Assembly (NCBI GenBank): GCA_018806915.1
Contig: JAGKQI010000075.1
Coordinates: forward strand, 62,001 to 126,000
DNA: 64,000 bases
Direction: 5' to 3'
Origin: Phytophthora colocasiae
Lineage: Eukaryota; Oomycota; Peronosporomycetes; Peronosporales; Peronosporaceae
In this document: positions 18,756 through 29,171 of the stretch, in pieces
How the letters are laid out: every line of letters starts with the position of its first letter
Numbering within the stretch: the first letter of the stretch is position 1
Translations under genes and position numbers: made by a program
Notes under the pieces: model-generated
The model's database searches: none
The model's input: the letters and a program-made list of their open reading frames with translations, nothing else
What the model was told of the DNA's origin: nothing

Positions 18756-20472
18756 AGGCCATAATGCCTGCGCGGACAATCGGAACAAGTTGCCTTAGCC
18801 AAAGCTACGCTGGCTGAATGCCGTCCTGTGACAATGACAACGCTAGATGAAATCCCTAGCTACTCCCTTACAAAGCCGGATGCTACCCCGTGCTAGGAGC
18901 TCTACTAAATGCCATGACATATTGTCGGCACCTGCGAGACCATGCAGTTGATCTCAGGAAGCAAAGCCCTGGATGCTCGCATGTGTACATGTACAACACA
19001 CTGTAAGACTGCCCCGTAGGGTATGCAAGTTGAGTCAACAATACACTACCAGAAACTGGGAACCATGAACAAACATGAAGAACGTAACTCAGGTTTTTCT
19101 CCTAAGCGAGTTTTCCTTGAACAAAGTTCGTTATGTACTGGCCTATTGACATGCACGATTTACGCATCTGTCTTTACAAGCAACATGCACGAACTACGCC
19201 TCTGTTTAGCACTCTTACAAGCACGAATATGATCGCTTATGGAAATACATGGCACGTAAAATACAAACGCCATAAAATAATAATGCAAGCACGAGTTTCG
19301 CTAATGCACAACAATCTCAGTTTGACATGTACGGTTTACACATTGTCATTGAAATGCACGACAATTAAACGCATATTGGCCAAATTGACAAGCAAACGCT
19401 ATGCCTCTGTCTTCGAAATGAACCTCTTATGTCTCCTACCCATGAACAACATGCACGAATACATCGCCTCTGTGTTCTATGATGAATATCCCAGCATTAA
19501 CATAGATAGCACGACTTTATCGCTTCTTTCTTACTTTTCACCTAGTTTATCCCATGAGCATACATGCCAAGCACTTATCTGCCGTTAATGGCAATGAACA
19601 TGTGCATCTTCTAGTACTACATCTAAAGCTTCAGCATTACTAGTAGCAATGATATTTATCTGCCTCAGTAATTGCTGTTAAGCCCGCTGATCCGCGGCAA
19701 TATGGAAGAAATCCCATTAAAGCTAACTACATGAAGTACATCAATAGAGATACGAAGTGACTTTAAGTTACAGGCAACACAGTTCCCTATACACGAGATG
19801 TCTGATGCTGTGTCGGTGAGAAGAAGAATGTCCTCACAAATAGAGAAGCTTTAACCTCTTTAACGCTCATGACGAAGAACAGTGCTCTTACGGAGACTTC
19901 AATTTTGAGACGATTCACAAATTGGTGAACAGGATTTTTTCCTTCATAATATGGTTTTTCCTGAATAGCCAACCATGCAATGAAGCAACTGCATCTAATA
20001 TCTAAAGCCGCATAATTGACTGCGAGGAATTGATCGGTGAACAGGTTTTCTCCATTATGGTTTTCCTGATTAGCCACAATGAATCCGCAGAGTGCATTCC
20101 TGCGAAGACAATATTATAAAGTTGATCACTGCTACTGGCCTGGTGAACAGATTTTCCCTTTTCGAAGGTTTTCCTGACTAACCAACGCCACAAAATACTA
20201 CTCAGTAGTAGTAATAGTACTATTGAATCGCCTACATCATGATGAACTATCCATGAAGGTCTGTACTATAGCGACGACGAATATTCCCGTCACGGCAGTG
20301 AATTTATCGGCACCTCAATGCGCCGGACGTTGCGCTCTTTGATGCGGGAGGCTGTTGAAGTTTCCATCTCCGAGGCACAACTGTCTTACCGTTTAAGTGT
20401 ACGAGTATAACATTAATGCATGAAGCATGCCAAATTAAATACGTACTTTTATTTTTCCCACTGGGTTTTTAA
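18756..20472. repeat. decayed copia interior with tandem repeats
   Basis: No credible gene. From 19130 to 19470 a diverged unit around CATGCACGA...CGCCTCTGT recurs. Between ~19920 and 20190 three diverged copies of a ~105-bp unit (GGTGAACAGGTTTTCTCC ... GGTTTTCCTGA) are in tandem, and a related piece follows at ~20836. Similar 'ggttttcc' tracts are common near copia 3' ends. Confidence 0.55.
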
Positions 20473-20816
20473 CCCTTTCGCGAACACAGTGACTTTGTAT
20501 ACTATACAATTTCAAGACAATTGAAAATGGAAGGTAGCAAAACGCTACCTTCGATGTGTAGCCATTTCGAAGGGTCGGCGACCGTTCAGATGGCTACAAC
20601 ACAGATGGGAGCAAAACGCTACCTTCGAAGCCTTTTAAATAAGCTCTGCTATTGGCCAAAAATAAAACTTCAATCTGCGAGTTCCAAAACACGGTAGTGT
20701 TTACGCGACCCTTCGACTCGATGGTAGCATTTTGCTACCTTCGAGTGGGTACAAACAGCACCCACTTTTGCAAAGACCGTCGTTGGGGGCAAAATGCTAC
20801 GATGTTCGCGAAAGGG
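20473..20816. mobile_element. PiggyBac-type MITE
   Basis: 344 bp with perfect 14-bp TIRs CCCTTTCGCGAACA and TTAA on both sides (20469-20472, 20817-20820), the PiggyBac target signature. The interior has several short palindromes of the form GGTAGC(N)GCTACCTTCGA (for example near 20532, 20607 and 20721). No coding capacity, so it would depend on a transposase in trans. Its TIR differs from the CCCTCTT ends of the PiggyBac at 40088-51657. Confidence 0.85.
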
Positions 20817-20955
20817 TTAATTTGTTCGTAAAAGGTTTTCTCCTCGTTGAGGTTTTTCCTGGTCAAGTACCGAATTACAATTGGCATATGAATTTATATC
20901 CATGCAGGCACCAAAGACAAATTAGCTGGGAAGGTCCCTCCCCAGAAACTGGGAA

Positions 20956-21363
20956 CTACATTTTTCTCTCGACGATGATAAAATTTCCGTCAGCTACGGT
21001 ACTGGTTCCGTCAATTACGGTACTAATTCGGCCAGTTGTGTCGACCATAGTACTCGTTCCGTCACTACATTCCCCCGCTTTAGTGACATCACACGGAGCT
21101 AGTGGCGCTGAGGGAGGGAGAACCAACCTCTGCACATGAACCTCCGCAGACTTCCCCTCTGTGACGCTCTCAGTAGCTTCTCCATCTGCGTTCACGGCAG
21201 CGACTTCAGCACGACGTGCAGCTCTCGCAACCTTGCCTGCGCGAATTTTCCGCAGAACGATTCCTATTTTCTTTTTGGACGCTGTGCTGGCTAGCACAAC
21301 GTCCTTTGCCACCCCTGTCTGCCAGAAACGTGCCATCCGGCGTGCCCGCGTGATCCCGTTCAC
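20956..21363 (-). CDS. antisense ORF near copia 3' LTR (hypothetical)
   Basis: A 135-aa frame opposite to gag, ending upstream of the 3' LTR. The middle is very basic (SKKKIGIVLRKIRAGKVARAARR) with an acidic then Thr/Ser-rich tail. No family is recognised and it may be fortuitous. It is listed because its place, antisense and next to the 3' LTR, parallels the antisense ORFs of Gypsy-1 and Gypsy-2. Confidence 0.25.
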   Translation of the reverse strand: MNGITRARRMARFWQTGVAKDVVLASTASKKKIGIVLRKIRAGKVARAARRAEVAAVNADGEATESVTEGKSAEVHVQRLVLPPSAPLAPCDVTKAGECSDGTSTMVDTTGRISTVIDGTSTVADGNFIIVERKM

Positions 21364-21511
21364 TCCTCAGCAAGACTGGAAGCGCCAACGTAGGACCAGC
21401 AGCGCAGGCTTCCGTCAGGTGCTTCTTTTAGACTGAACACAAAGTGCGTGAAGGAACTTTAATATTTTATAGTTTCAGATTATCACGTACCATTTAAATT
21501 GGCAGGGAGGC

Positions 21512-21720
21512 TGTTGAGGTTGCCATTTTACTATGGTACAGTGTACCCCAGAGCTGATATCCAGTCATCTGTAAACCTGTCCAAGCTGCTACACTTGATT
21601 TAAGCATAACTATAGAAGGAGCCATAATAAGCTTCTTCTCCCTCTTCCTAAATACACCACTTCGCCTTTTGACGGCTCCCAACAACTCCTCTCTCTTCTT
21701 CACTAGTTAACCTCGCCATA
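21512..21720 (+). repeat. copia 3' LTR
   Basis: Matches 17603-17811 along its length. It is followed by the TSD CGCCT (21721-21725), which also begins the right TIR of the interrupted pogo-like element. Confidence 0.85.
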
Positions 21721-22054
21721 CGCCTTAGACAAAGGGAAGTCGGTATATATAATTTTCTTCCACAAATTCATCATATTGTCACACGGGACATAGCCTCGTC
21801 CCTCATCCCCAGTATCCATCATACATCCAATCACATCACAGCGTAACGGTCACATTCCACTCGAAAATTGTAATTAACAGCATGTCACACTGCAACAAAT
21901 AATGTTCATTATCAGCCATTCGTTTACCACCGTAATGGAGCAACTTGCACTTGCCAAATGCTTCCCGCGTTCACTCTAGATTACATCTATATCAGTACAT
22001 TGGCGAATCTGTCTCAGCAAATCGCATCCGCATCTGCACGTCGTCATCAAGGTA

Positions 22055-22410
22055 CAAATAACGACGGAAAAACCCGCCGGGAAATGTTAGTGCTTTCAAT
22101 AGTTAAGAACGGGCAGCTTACACGACGGAAAAACACGACGTCTGGCATTACTGTTTTCTATTGGCTCAAAATTGAAATCTATGTCCCAAAGTCCAATTTT
22201 TGTTCATTACAAAATTCTGTTTTATCCAATAAAATCGGCAAAGCAAAGTTTACAGCTATCTTAAATAATATTCAACCAATCGAAGAAGTGATTTGCGGAA
22301 AATGGTTCACTTTTTTGTATTCTTAGTGAGTTTTTCACCAGGTGGTTGGATGAACATTGCTAGACTAACGACGTCTTTTTGAGTCCGTCGTCTTTTTCCG
22401 TCGTTATTTG
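22055..22410 (+). mobile_element. 356-bp TA-flanked MITE, copy 1
   Basis: The TIRs read CAAATAACGACGGAAAAA inward from each end, with TA flanks (22053-22054, 22411-22412). A second copy of exactly the same length, nearly identical by eye, sits inverted at 40909-41264. A frame of about 80 codons is conserved between the copies only because they are so alike. It ends 291 bp upstream of the CRN start codon. Confidence 0.88.
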
Positions 22411-22518
22411 TATATTGCTTGACAAAGTTGCAAATAGGCGGGGAAACCTGTACAAATTTACAGAAACGTAAAATCGCATTAAGTTTACAGACCTGATAAG
22501 TTAACCTATCTCATCAAC

Positions 22519-22546
22519 GTAAAATCGCACTTAAGTGCGATTTTAC
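22519..22546. repeat. perfect 28-bp palindrome upstream of CRN gene
   Basis: A perfect palindrome with the half-site GTAAAATCGCACTT centred at 22532/22533. A second half-site GTAAAATCGCATTAAG lies at ~22469. It lies 155 bp before the CRN start. It could be a regulatory site, a cruciform, or the scar of a small element. Confidence 0.7.
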
Positions 22547-22701
22547 TTTTTTCAACTTTTTTATTGCCATCACTGGGTCAATTGACTCAACTCTCTCTTA
22601 TTCGCTGTATTGGTTGAAAATCTTTGTCACACGCCTTCGTGTCCGCTTAAGTACGCCAAAAATTCTCTTCATTATTCCTGAATTTACCGGCTAGAGGGAA
22701 G

Positions 22702-23829
22702 ATGGTGAAGTTTTTCTGTGCGATCGATGGTGAGGCGAGCAGCGCGTTCGAGGTGAACATCGCTGAAGACGCTTCGGTGTCCGCGTTGAAGACTGCGATC
22801 AAGGACAATAACCAAGCAACAATTAAATGTGACGCTAAGGAGCTGCAGCTCTTCCTGGCGAAGAAGGGCGTTGGATGGTTACCAAGCTCGAAACTTAGTG
22901 CGATTCGAAATGGAGAGGATGTACCGGGTTTTGAAAGGGTATCACTGGTGGATACAGATGATCTGGTGTACTCGACCTATTTGATTGTGGATGTGTTGGA
23001 GATGAAAGGAATGCCACAGCCTGAATCGCGGCAAGTTCACGTGCTGGTGGTGGTTCCCCCACCCGAAGAGGAGACAGTATCTCCAATGGCAGCAGTTATG
23101 ACTTCGTTGTTTCGACACACATTCTTGAGCCTCCCTAGTACAACGCCTTCAAGGACTCAAAAGCTGATGAAACAATTGGTGACGGAATACCGATGTGATT
23201 GCGGAAAAAACGAGAACGGCCAGCCGATGTTGCTGTGCATGTTGATGAATATTGGTCTACCGAGCTCTACTGTGATTGCATCACACCTGTTCCGACGAGA
23301 TCACGATGATATCAAAGAATCCTTTGTGCAAATCCCGGATATTGACGATGTGAGAAATGGATTGCTATTGTTCAAACCAATCGAAGGCGCCTTCGATAAA
23401 CTTTACATTACGTTTATTGTTGACGAGCAAGATCAGTTCACACTGAAGATTTTTAATCCAACCATCAAAGCGAAGCTGCTCGTGGAAACGTTGGACCAAC
23501 ATGAGAAGGAATGTCTTGGTATTGATCTCTTGCCAACAGATTGGGAGACAAGGACGAGACCAGTATATGCTCCAAATGCACCGCAATTTGATGTTCTCAC
23601 GACATTTGGTGAGTTGGAAGGCAAGACGCTTCAGTTTCCAACCGGGTCAGCACTTCGTCCCTTCAGGCGTTGTTTGTATCATCAAGCATTGGTGGCTAGA
23701 GCAAAGGCGATTACTCTGGGATGGCTAACGGAAGATTATACCTTCGGCGACTTCTCATCAGAAGGATTTACATTGGAAGAGAAGATGAAAATGCTATATA
23801 GGAGCAGTTGCGAAAGTCTGTTTGAATGA
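22702..23829 (+). CDS. Crinkler (CRN) family effector with HNH-like C-terminal domain
   Basis: An intact single-exon 375-aa ORF, the only apparently intact host-type gene in the window. The N-terminus has the CRN ubiquitin-like host-translocation region with LQLFLAKK (~residues 48-55), followed by the DWL-type region ending in HVLVVVPP (~113-120). CRN proteins are delivered into plant cells and act mostly in the nucleus. The C-terminal effector part (~165-290) has the order of an HNH endonuclease fold: CMLMNIGLPSS, then ASHL (candidate His), then NGLLLFKPIEGAFD. HNH-like CRN domains linked to host DNA damage are known; membership here is inferred. No strong classical signal peptide is seen. 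A MITE and palindrome lie upstream and two hairpins start at the stop codon. Confidence 0.9.
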   Translation: MVKFFCAIDGEASSAFEVNIAEDASVSALKTAIKDNNQATIKCDAKELQLFLAKKGVGWLPSSKLSAIRNGEDVPGFERVSLVDTDDLVYSTYLIVDVLEMKGMPQPESRQVHVLVVVPPPEEETVSPMAAVMTSLFRHTFLSLPSTTPSRTQKLMKQLVTEYRCDCGKNENGQPMLLCMLMNIGLPSSTVIASHLFRRDHDDIKESFVQIPDIDDVRNGLLLFKPIEGAFDKLYITFIVDEQDQFTLKIFNPTIKAKLLVETLDQHEKECLGIDLLPTDWETRTRPVYAPNAPQFDVLTTFGELEGKTLQFPTGSALRPFRRCLYHQALVARAKAITLGWLTEDYTFGDFSSEGFTLEEKMKMLYRSSCESLFE

Positions 23830-23885
23830 GGTTCGGGATGTGATGCATCCTGAACCTCATTAGTCGGATGAAGCTTGACTTCATC
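23826..23885 (+). other. two tandem hairpins at the CRN stop codon and 3' UTR
   Basis: A 15-bp stem (23826-23840 with 23846-23860, one G:T pair, 5-nt loop) begins in the stop codon. A 7-bp stem GATGAAG/CTTCATC follows (23867-23873, 23879-23885). In RNA these would be stable; a role in 3' end formation or mRNA stability is speculative. Confidence 0.55.
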
Positions 23886-24047
23886 GTAGGTTTAGCTGCT
23901 ACAGAAGTCGTAAACCCAAATTCATATCACGTGTGATCGCATTTTAAGTATTTCTTGTCAAATGCCCTTCGATATGGTCATCATTTTTTCTTCTGATAAA
24001 GTTGGTGCGAACCGTTCACAACGAAATCGACGCTCTACTACGTACTT

Positions 24048-24760
24048 ATGACTTACAGCTTTCAGCAGACAGCGTGGAGAGAAAGTCGACAAGTTAACAC
24101 GTTGAAGTTGTGCTTAGGCTTACGGCATTTGGAATATCGTTTCCTGGACCAGAACGTACCAAGGTTGACGGATTCAGACCGCAACAGGCCGTCCAATTTG
24201 TTTGACACCAGGGTAGTGACTCTAGCTGGCAACGTGGGGCAGCTATTAATACAAAGCAAGGAAGGCAAGCAGTGGTGTGACGCCTCGTTCGCCAAGGCTG
24301 CACATAGCTCTGAAGGCTCTGGGCAATGTTGCTGATATCCGTTGCGAAGCGTTCAACCTTGTGCGCAGGAATGATTTTGGGAGGCAGCTAGGTCGCTAGG
24401 TGAACGCCGAGATGAAGGACTCTAAGGGAGATTACAAGGTTGAAATGGTGTACATACAGCCAACGCTTTCAGCCGAAGCCTGTGATGCTCGAAAAGACCC
24501 GCTTCCGGTGATGAAGAGTATCGGTTGTGGCTCCTTCCACGGCCTGTTCGCCTTGACTGCGAACAGATACCTATACACCAGCTGTCTCTATTGGCAACAC
24601 TGAAAACTGCACTGAGTTGCTGCTTGTGGAAGATCTGAGCTCCAAGAGCGTCGCATCGGTGGACGGAGGCGGTCGTCCTCACCAATGACGGTGAGATTTA
24701 CACGTTTGGTCGTGGAGACTCAGGCCAGCTTGGCATGCTCGATACCTGCAACGTCGGTGA
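24048..24760 (+). pseudogene. decayed RCC1-repeat gene fragment
   Basis: Pieces in shifting frames. Around 24505-24590 a frame gives SIGCGSFHGLFALTANRYLY. Around 24665-24735 another gives a good RCC1 blade (LTNDGEIYTFGRGDSGQLG). RCC1 repeats build seven-bladed propellers. Upstream (24048-24400) is coding-like sequence without a recognised domain. Stops and frame changes show it is a broken host gene; it runs toward the coding remnant at 24800-25029 on the other strand. Confidence 0.5.
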
Positions 24761-24799
24761 GTTCAAGGACTGCCCGCAGAAGGGGGTAATTCCTACGGC

Positions 24800-25029
24800 G
24801 GTTTCAGTAAACTGTAATTCTGTCGCTGAGGCGCAGACCCTTGCAATAACGCTTGTTTCACCCAATGCACGTTGATCCAGAACGTCTAAGAAGCGAAGGA
24901 CAACGAGACTAAAGTTCTCAACGAGAGCCGTAGGAATCGGTCTTGATTGAGCTACAAGCTGCTGGTAAACATATTCTAAACGGTCGTACACAGGACGATT
25001 GTTGTCGTTGTCCACTTCAATACAAAGCT
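24800..25029 (-). pseudogene. host coding remnant cut by the MULE (distal part)
   Basis: The minus-strand frame includes DNDNNRPVYDRLEYVYQQLV and continues with a helical, Leu-rich stretch. Removing the MULE and one copy of its TSD joins this frame without a stop to ...SGDDSPRDVDQLCIEV coming from 29354-29400. The product is not identified; helical N-terminal parts of oomycete TKL kinases look similar, so it may belong to the same gene set as the kinase pieces (low confidence). Confidence 0.4.
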
Positions 25030-25289
25030 GATCAACGTCGGGTGTGTATTTTTTTCATGTGTATAAATAATTATTTTCATGTATGTCTTAAAATCATGTG
25101 GATCACTAAATATGAATGTGACACGATGAAAATGGCGTGGGGTTCACTTTTTTCCATGTGTAAATTGCCAATGGGTCGCTCCTGAAACCTCAAAGCACCC
25201 AAAGCTCAATTCAGTAGAACCAGTGCATTGATGTTTTGGCGCAATGGACCAAAGCATCCGGAAACCCTTCTGGAGGGAGAGGTTCGAGT

Positions 25290-25466
25290 TGAAGTGTGAT
25301 CTTTCCGCAGGCTTTCATCTACACCGTAGTCGTCTTTCCCGACAACTCGAATACACACGCGCATTTTATCTCGTGCTTACAATGCACCACGCCGCTCTCC
25401 TCGCGTTTTGGCACCGTCATCGACAAGGCTGTCGACACCGGCAACGCAAGCCTCGGACTCCGTTCC
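25290..25466 (+). pseudogene. possible captured gene fragment inside the MULE
   Basis: One frame reads VIFPQAFIYTVVVFPDNSNT and continues about 40 more residues without a stop, with coding-like composition, before the copy B repeat begins at 25467. No domain is recognised. Short gene scraps inside MULEs are a known Pack-MULE feature; here it is only suggestive. Confidence 0.3.
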
Positions 25467-26164
25467 GATTGCGTGAGGTCGTGTTGGGTACACTTGGTTT
25501 CAGTATGCGGTGGACTTCAGTGTGTCAGAGTCTGGTATCCTGTTCATCAGGGTCTGGAATCATGTGCGTCGGAGACATGTTCATCGGAACCATGTACTCC
25601 GGAATCATGTACATCAGAGTCGTAATTCCAGAGTCGTGACACTTGGGTCTGATCATCGGAGTCTTGTACGTTGGAGTCTGTTCATCGGAAACTGGTAATA
25701 TCTGAAATATTGCTTGTATAAGCCGGACACATCAGACTTGTGTTACCAGACTCATGTTCGTCAGACTCATGTTCGTCAGACTCATGTACGTCGGACTTCA
25801 TGTACGTCAGACTTCATGGTGTGGTATCAGAGTTTCCATGCGTGATACCAGAAATCCACGAGTGTTTTTAGGGTGCGGAGCACGTATGCTACAACGCACG
25901 AAGTCCAGTTGGGATATGCGCGGGGTGCGCTACGTCCGGTGCGCGATACTTGGTATCTTGTGGGTATAATTATATTCCTTGAACCATCATCGTCACACAG
26001 GACGGCAACGGGATGAGGTCTCTCAGAGATACATTCTTCTGAGAGACTTTCTGCCAACCTTTAGGCACTCATCGTCGGGGAAAGTCCGGCGATCAGACTG
26101 AGTGTTGTTGTCTCTCGGAGTTTGTGCACTTTTCCGAGGAACACTTCTGATCTCTTGGGCCCCT
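25467..26164 (+). repeat. copia-LTR-like repeat copy B (uninterrupted)
   Basis: A continuous homologue of 1965-2335 plus 16425-16740. It has a copia-like TGTTGGGTAC start (~25481) and tandem ~17-bp units based on CATGTNCGTCRGACT (densest 25740-25815). An exact TGGTATCAGAG, the usual initiator-Met PBS, lies near 25822. At 25848-25851 it preserves the empty CCAG target that Gypsy-1 used in copy A. Confidence 0.8.
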
Positions 26165-26566
26165 GGCGACACTGACGCTCGCTTTCTCGCCGTGATGCGC
26201 TTGTCTAGGGAGGATTGTCAAACTTGCTACAGCTGCAGATAACTGGAATTCTGCCACAACGTAAGTCAAACTGCTGAGAAAATCAGCTTTGTTGCCTACA
26301 GTGTTCAATTAAGAGGGCGTTCAATTTGTGCGCGTTCTATTCTTTGTATAACGCCCTCGGAGACCGCGTTCAATTCGTAGGGCGTTGTATTACTTTACCG
26401 CGTACTATTCGGTATTCTACGTTAGTTGATAAACACAACGTTGTAGAATAAATTTAGTAATTGTGTACCATGTGTACCATTGAAAATAAAACAGAAGCGG
26501 TTTCAGAAATCATTACGATAAAAATACAAACCTCAAAAGCAGCTACGAATTTATATAGCATTCACG

Positions 26567-29171
26567 ATGCAGCCCCTATCACCGCAAGAGAATGCCATTG
26601 ACTCGCCTTCTGTGTTGCCACTTCCTTCTCCGTCCTCGCCTCTATGGTCACCCCATTCAACTGCAAGTTCAACCCCTTCGATTCTAGGCTCCTCTTCAAG
26701 TGGTTACGTGGATGAGAGCTCAAACTGCCAATATTCTGACTGTGAAAACGATATACAACATCCCGACTCTCCAGTGTCATGTCGAGAGGAGCATTCAAAT
26801 AGAGCCGCGCTTATTTCAGAAAGCCTTGTTGAGCCCATCTTTCCAAAAAGTCGAGTACAATGGGCTAAAGCGGATCATTTAGGCACTTTTCGGTCCATGC
26901 AGGATGCGCGAAGAGAACTGGACATCACCGAGTTGTCGAGATTTAAGTATCAAACCAACTATAAACTGAAGGCAGGCAAAGCATCTGTTTATATTTGTTC
27001 TTCACACCTCGGTTGCAGTCGAATCGCGCGATTTACGGAAATTGAGGGTGGTTTTGTTTCTGTTGTGGTGACTGGTAAGCATTCCGAAACGATTTCCGAC
27101 ACTCCTCGCACTGGAATTGACAAACGATTTGAAGTTGAAGTCGACAATATGTTGCTTGGTGGGGCGCCTCCTTCGCGATGTTTGATGCTTTTGTCTGAGC
27201 GGTATAAAGACGACACAGTTTTACGAGATCTTCTGCCGGATGCGGTTCAACTTCGAAACCACAGCACACATCTCCACAACAAAGGATTGTTCGACATAAA
27301 TACCTATGCAGAAATGATGGAGTAGGCCTCCGATAAAATGTGTACGACTTTCGATCAATTTTTTCGCCATGGAGAAGAAAAAGACATAACTGTATTTTCA
27401 GGCCTTGAACCATCTTACCAAGATGAATTGTTGGTACTTAATGCCTTTCACGAGAAGCTAGATAACGACAAGGTTTCGTTGGGTATTGTTTGTACGAGCC
27501 GTAGACTCTTCCACAATATTATTCTGGCGCGAGTAGGACATCGCCATCACGGAATTCCTGGTGCCACTGACGGAACATACCGCCTAGCTGCAAACAACTG
27601 GACCCTAATTGCATTTGGATGCACCGGTGTATCTTACAACGGACCCGATGGATTTTCACATAGGTTCCACCCGTTTGCCTATTTGTTTGTACGATCGGAG
27701 ACTGAATTTGCCTATGACCAGTTATTTCGAGTGGTTAAAGAGAGAAGTCAAATATTTTTTGGCTACACGTTGAGGTTGCAATTTGGCTCGATGGATCATG
27801 CAGATAGTATTGCTAGCTCCTACAAAGAACACTGGTCGGATATTGCTCTACTAAATTGCTGGCCGCACTTGGCCCGAAATCTCCCCCGCCAAAAACATTT
27901 GTTGGAGATGGCCTCGAGATACGACTTGGTGTTTAAGACGCAAGTTCATTACTTGCACAAAGCTAGAAATATGGCACAATTTCGCGCGCTGGCAAAATTG
28001 GTGCTTCAAAATTGGTCTGACTTAGGTGAAAATAACGTTGTGACCTGGTTCAAGAAACAATATCTCTCTCCTAAATGGAAGATGTGGTACTACACTGCTA
28101 GTAGATCTCCTGGTGTGACCCCTAACCAAAACGCAATCGAATCACACAATCGTGACATCAAACGCGTCGTAAACAGTGAGCTTTATGCGTCGACGAGGAT
28201 TGTCATGAACTCAAGTTTACCTCGCATTATTGCTCATTTTGGATCCGCACGAGATCGTAAATTACATGTTCGAGTTCCCGAACCAATTCGGCCCTACGCC
28301 TCTGCTCCAATTTCGATCGAGTGTGCTCGAAAAGCAAGTATTCTAACTCGAGCAGGCAATTTCAGGCACGTTGAAAACCGTCACGGCAAAGTTACAGGTG
28401 TACTGTTTAATGTTCGTGCGGTGATGATTGGCGGTAAGGCAACAAATCCGGAACCTGTCGACGAGCAAAGAGCCGAAATGTGCCTATATTCTAGAAAAGG
28501 TCATCTTCAACGTGATGACACGGTCGAAAATATCGAGAAACACTATCTTTCACTTCATTTGGTGCAAAATACGAGTGATGAAGACTTTCAGCACGATTGG
28601 ACCTCGCCAACCTGGTCAGAGAAAGAAGTAAGTACATTATTCGTAGTTTCAACTCTATCCGGTATTAATTCTCTCTTTTTGACTTCTTAATCAGATTTTG
28701 CTAATACGCAGAAAATATTCATGCGACTGCAAGTCCTTTTACCAGACTGGATGGCTTTGCGCTCACGTATTGGCCGCGCTCAAGATTTTAGATGATTTTG
28801 ATTTGCCTCTGCTAATCCGTTCTTTAGCAGCTCGGAAACCACCAGGGAGGCCACGGAAAGCTCCTAAAACTAGGCGGCACGAAAATCCCGACGTCGGGCA
28901 GTATTCTGTTCCAAGAGTGATCGAAACGCTAAGCAAACACCCTGGCTCAGTTATTGGATGGAAGGTAGTAATGAGGAATGAAGAAGCTGGCAGTGCAAAA
29001 CAGAAGACAGGGGTGATTCGCCCATGGATGGAAGAAGACGGTAGGTATTTCTGGGAAATCGAGTTTGACCTCCGAGCTAACGAGCCAGCAACCCCAGACA
29101 AAAAGGTCGACATTTGCGAGCTGGCTGAGATCATCAACTTTACTTATCGCGCAAAATACCCATTCATCTAG
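26567..29171 (+). pseudogene. MULE transposase with SWIM finger, one in-frame TAG, one intron
   Basis: ATG at 26567. Frame 26567-27322 is followed in the same register by 27326-28627, separated only by TAG 27323-27325. A GTAAGT...TAATCAG intron at 28628-28694 (67 bp, phase 0) joins ...WSEKE to ILLIRRKYSCDCKSF. Exon 2 ends at TAG 29171. The middle part carries MULE DDE-region features (GATDGTYRLAANNWTLIAFG, later SMDHADSI and the downstream ESHNRDIKRVV segment). The SWIM zinc finger is CDCKSFYQTGWLCAH. Total ~845 codons. With the intron intact and one stop, it is a very young pseudogene or needs read-through. Confidence 0.85.

Larger units (their letters stand above)
17603..21720 (+). mobile_element. 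gutted copia-type element with 209-bp LTRs
   Basis: The LTRs at 17603-17811 and 21512-21720 are identical or nearly so, and a 5-bp TSD CGCCT flanks them (17598-17602, 21721-21725). The LTRs start TGTTGAGG but end CCATA, a non-canonical TG...TA pair supported by the TSD. The interior holds gag only; protease, integrase and RT are missing, and non-coding decayed sequence with tandem repeats and a PiggyBac-type MITE takes their place. Near-identical LTRs imply recent mobilisation in trans. Confidence 0.85.
16762..21743 (+). mobile_element. deleted pogo-like DNA transposon, split by copia
   Basis: Terminal inverted repeats of 23 bp are identical: CCGACTTCCCTTTGTCTAAG at 16762 and its complement ending 21743. 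They are flanked by TA on both sides (16760-16761, 21744-21745). Without the copia insertion the element is about 859 bp, so it is an internally deleted derivative. TA target, TIR and a CENP-B/Tc5-like domain place it in the pogo/Tigger branch of Tc1/mariner. Confidence 0.85.

Noticed and set aside
18756..19600. copia pol genes expected after gag
   Set aside because: No integrase, RT or RNase H motif could be read in any frame; the region is decayed repeat sequence.
25500..25820. CRISPR-like array
   Set aside because: Units are short, diverged and without unique spacers; the context is a eukaryotic LTR.
28628..28694. Frameshift in the MULE transposase
   Set aside because: The break has GTAAGT and a pyrimidine-rich ...TAATCAG end and keeps phase 0, so an intron explains it better.
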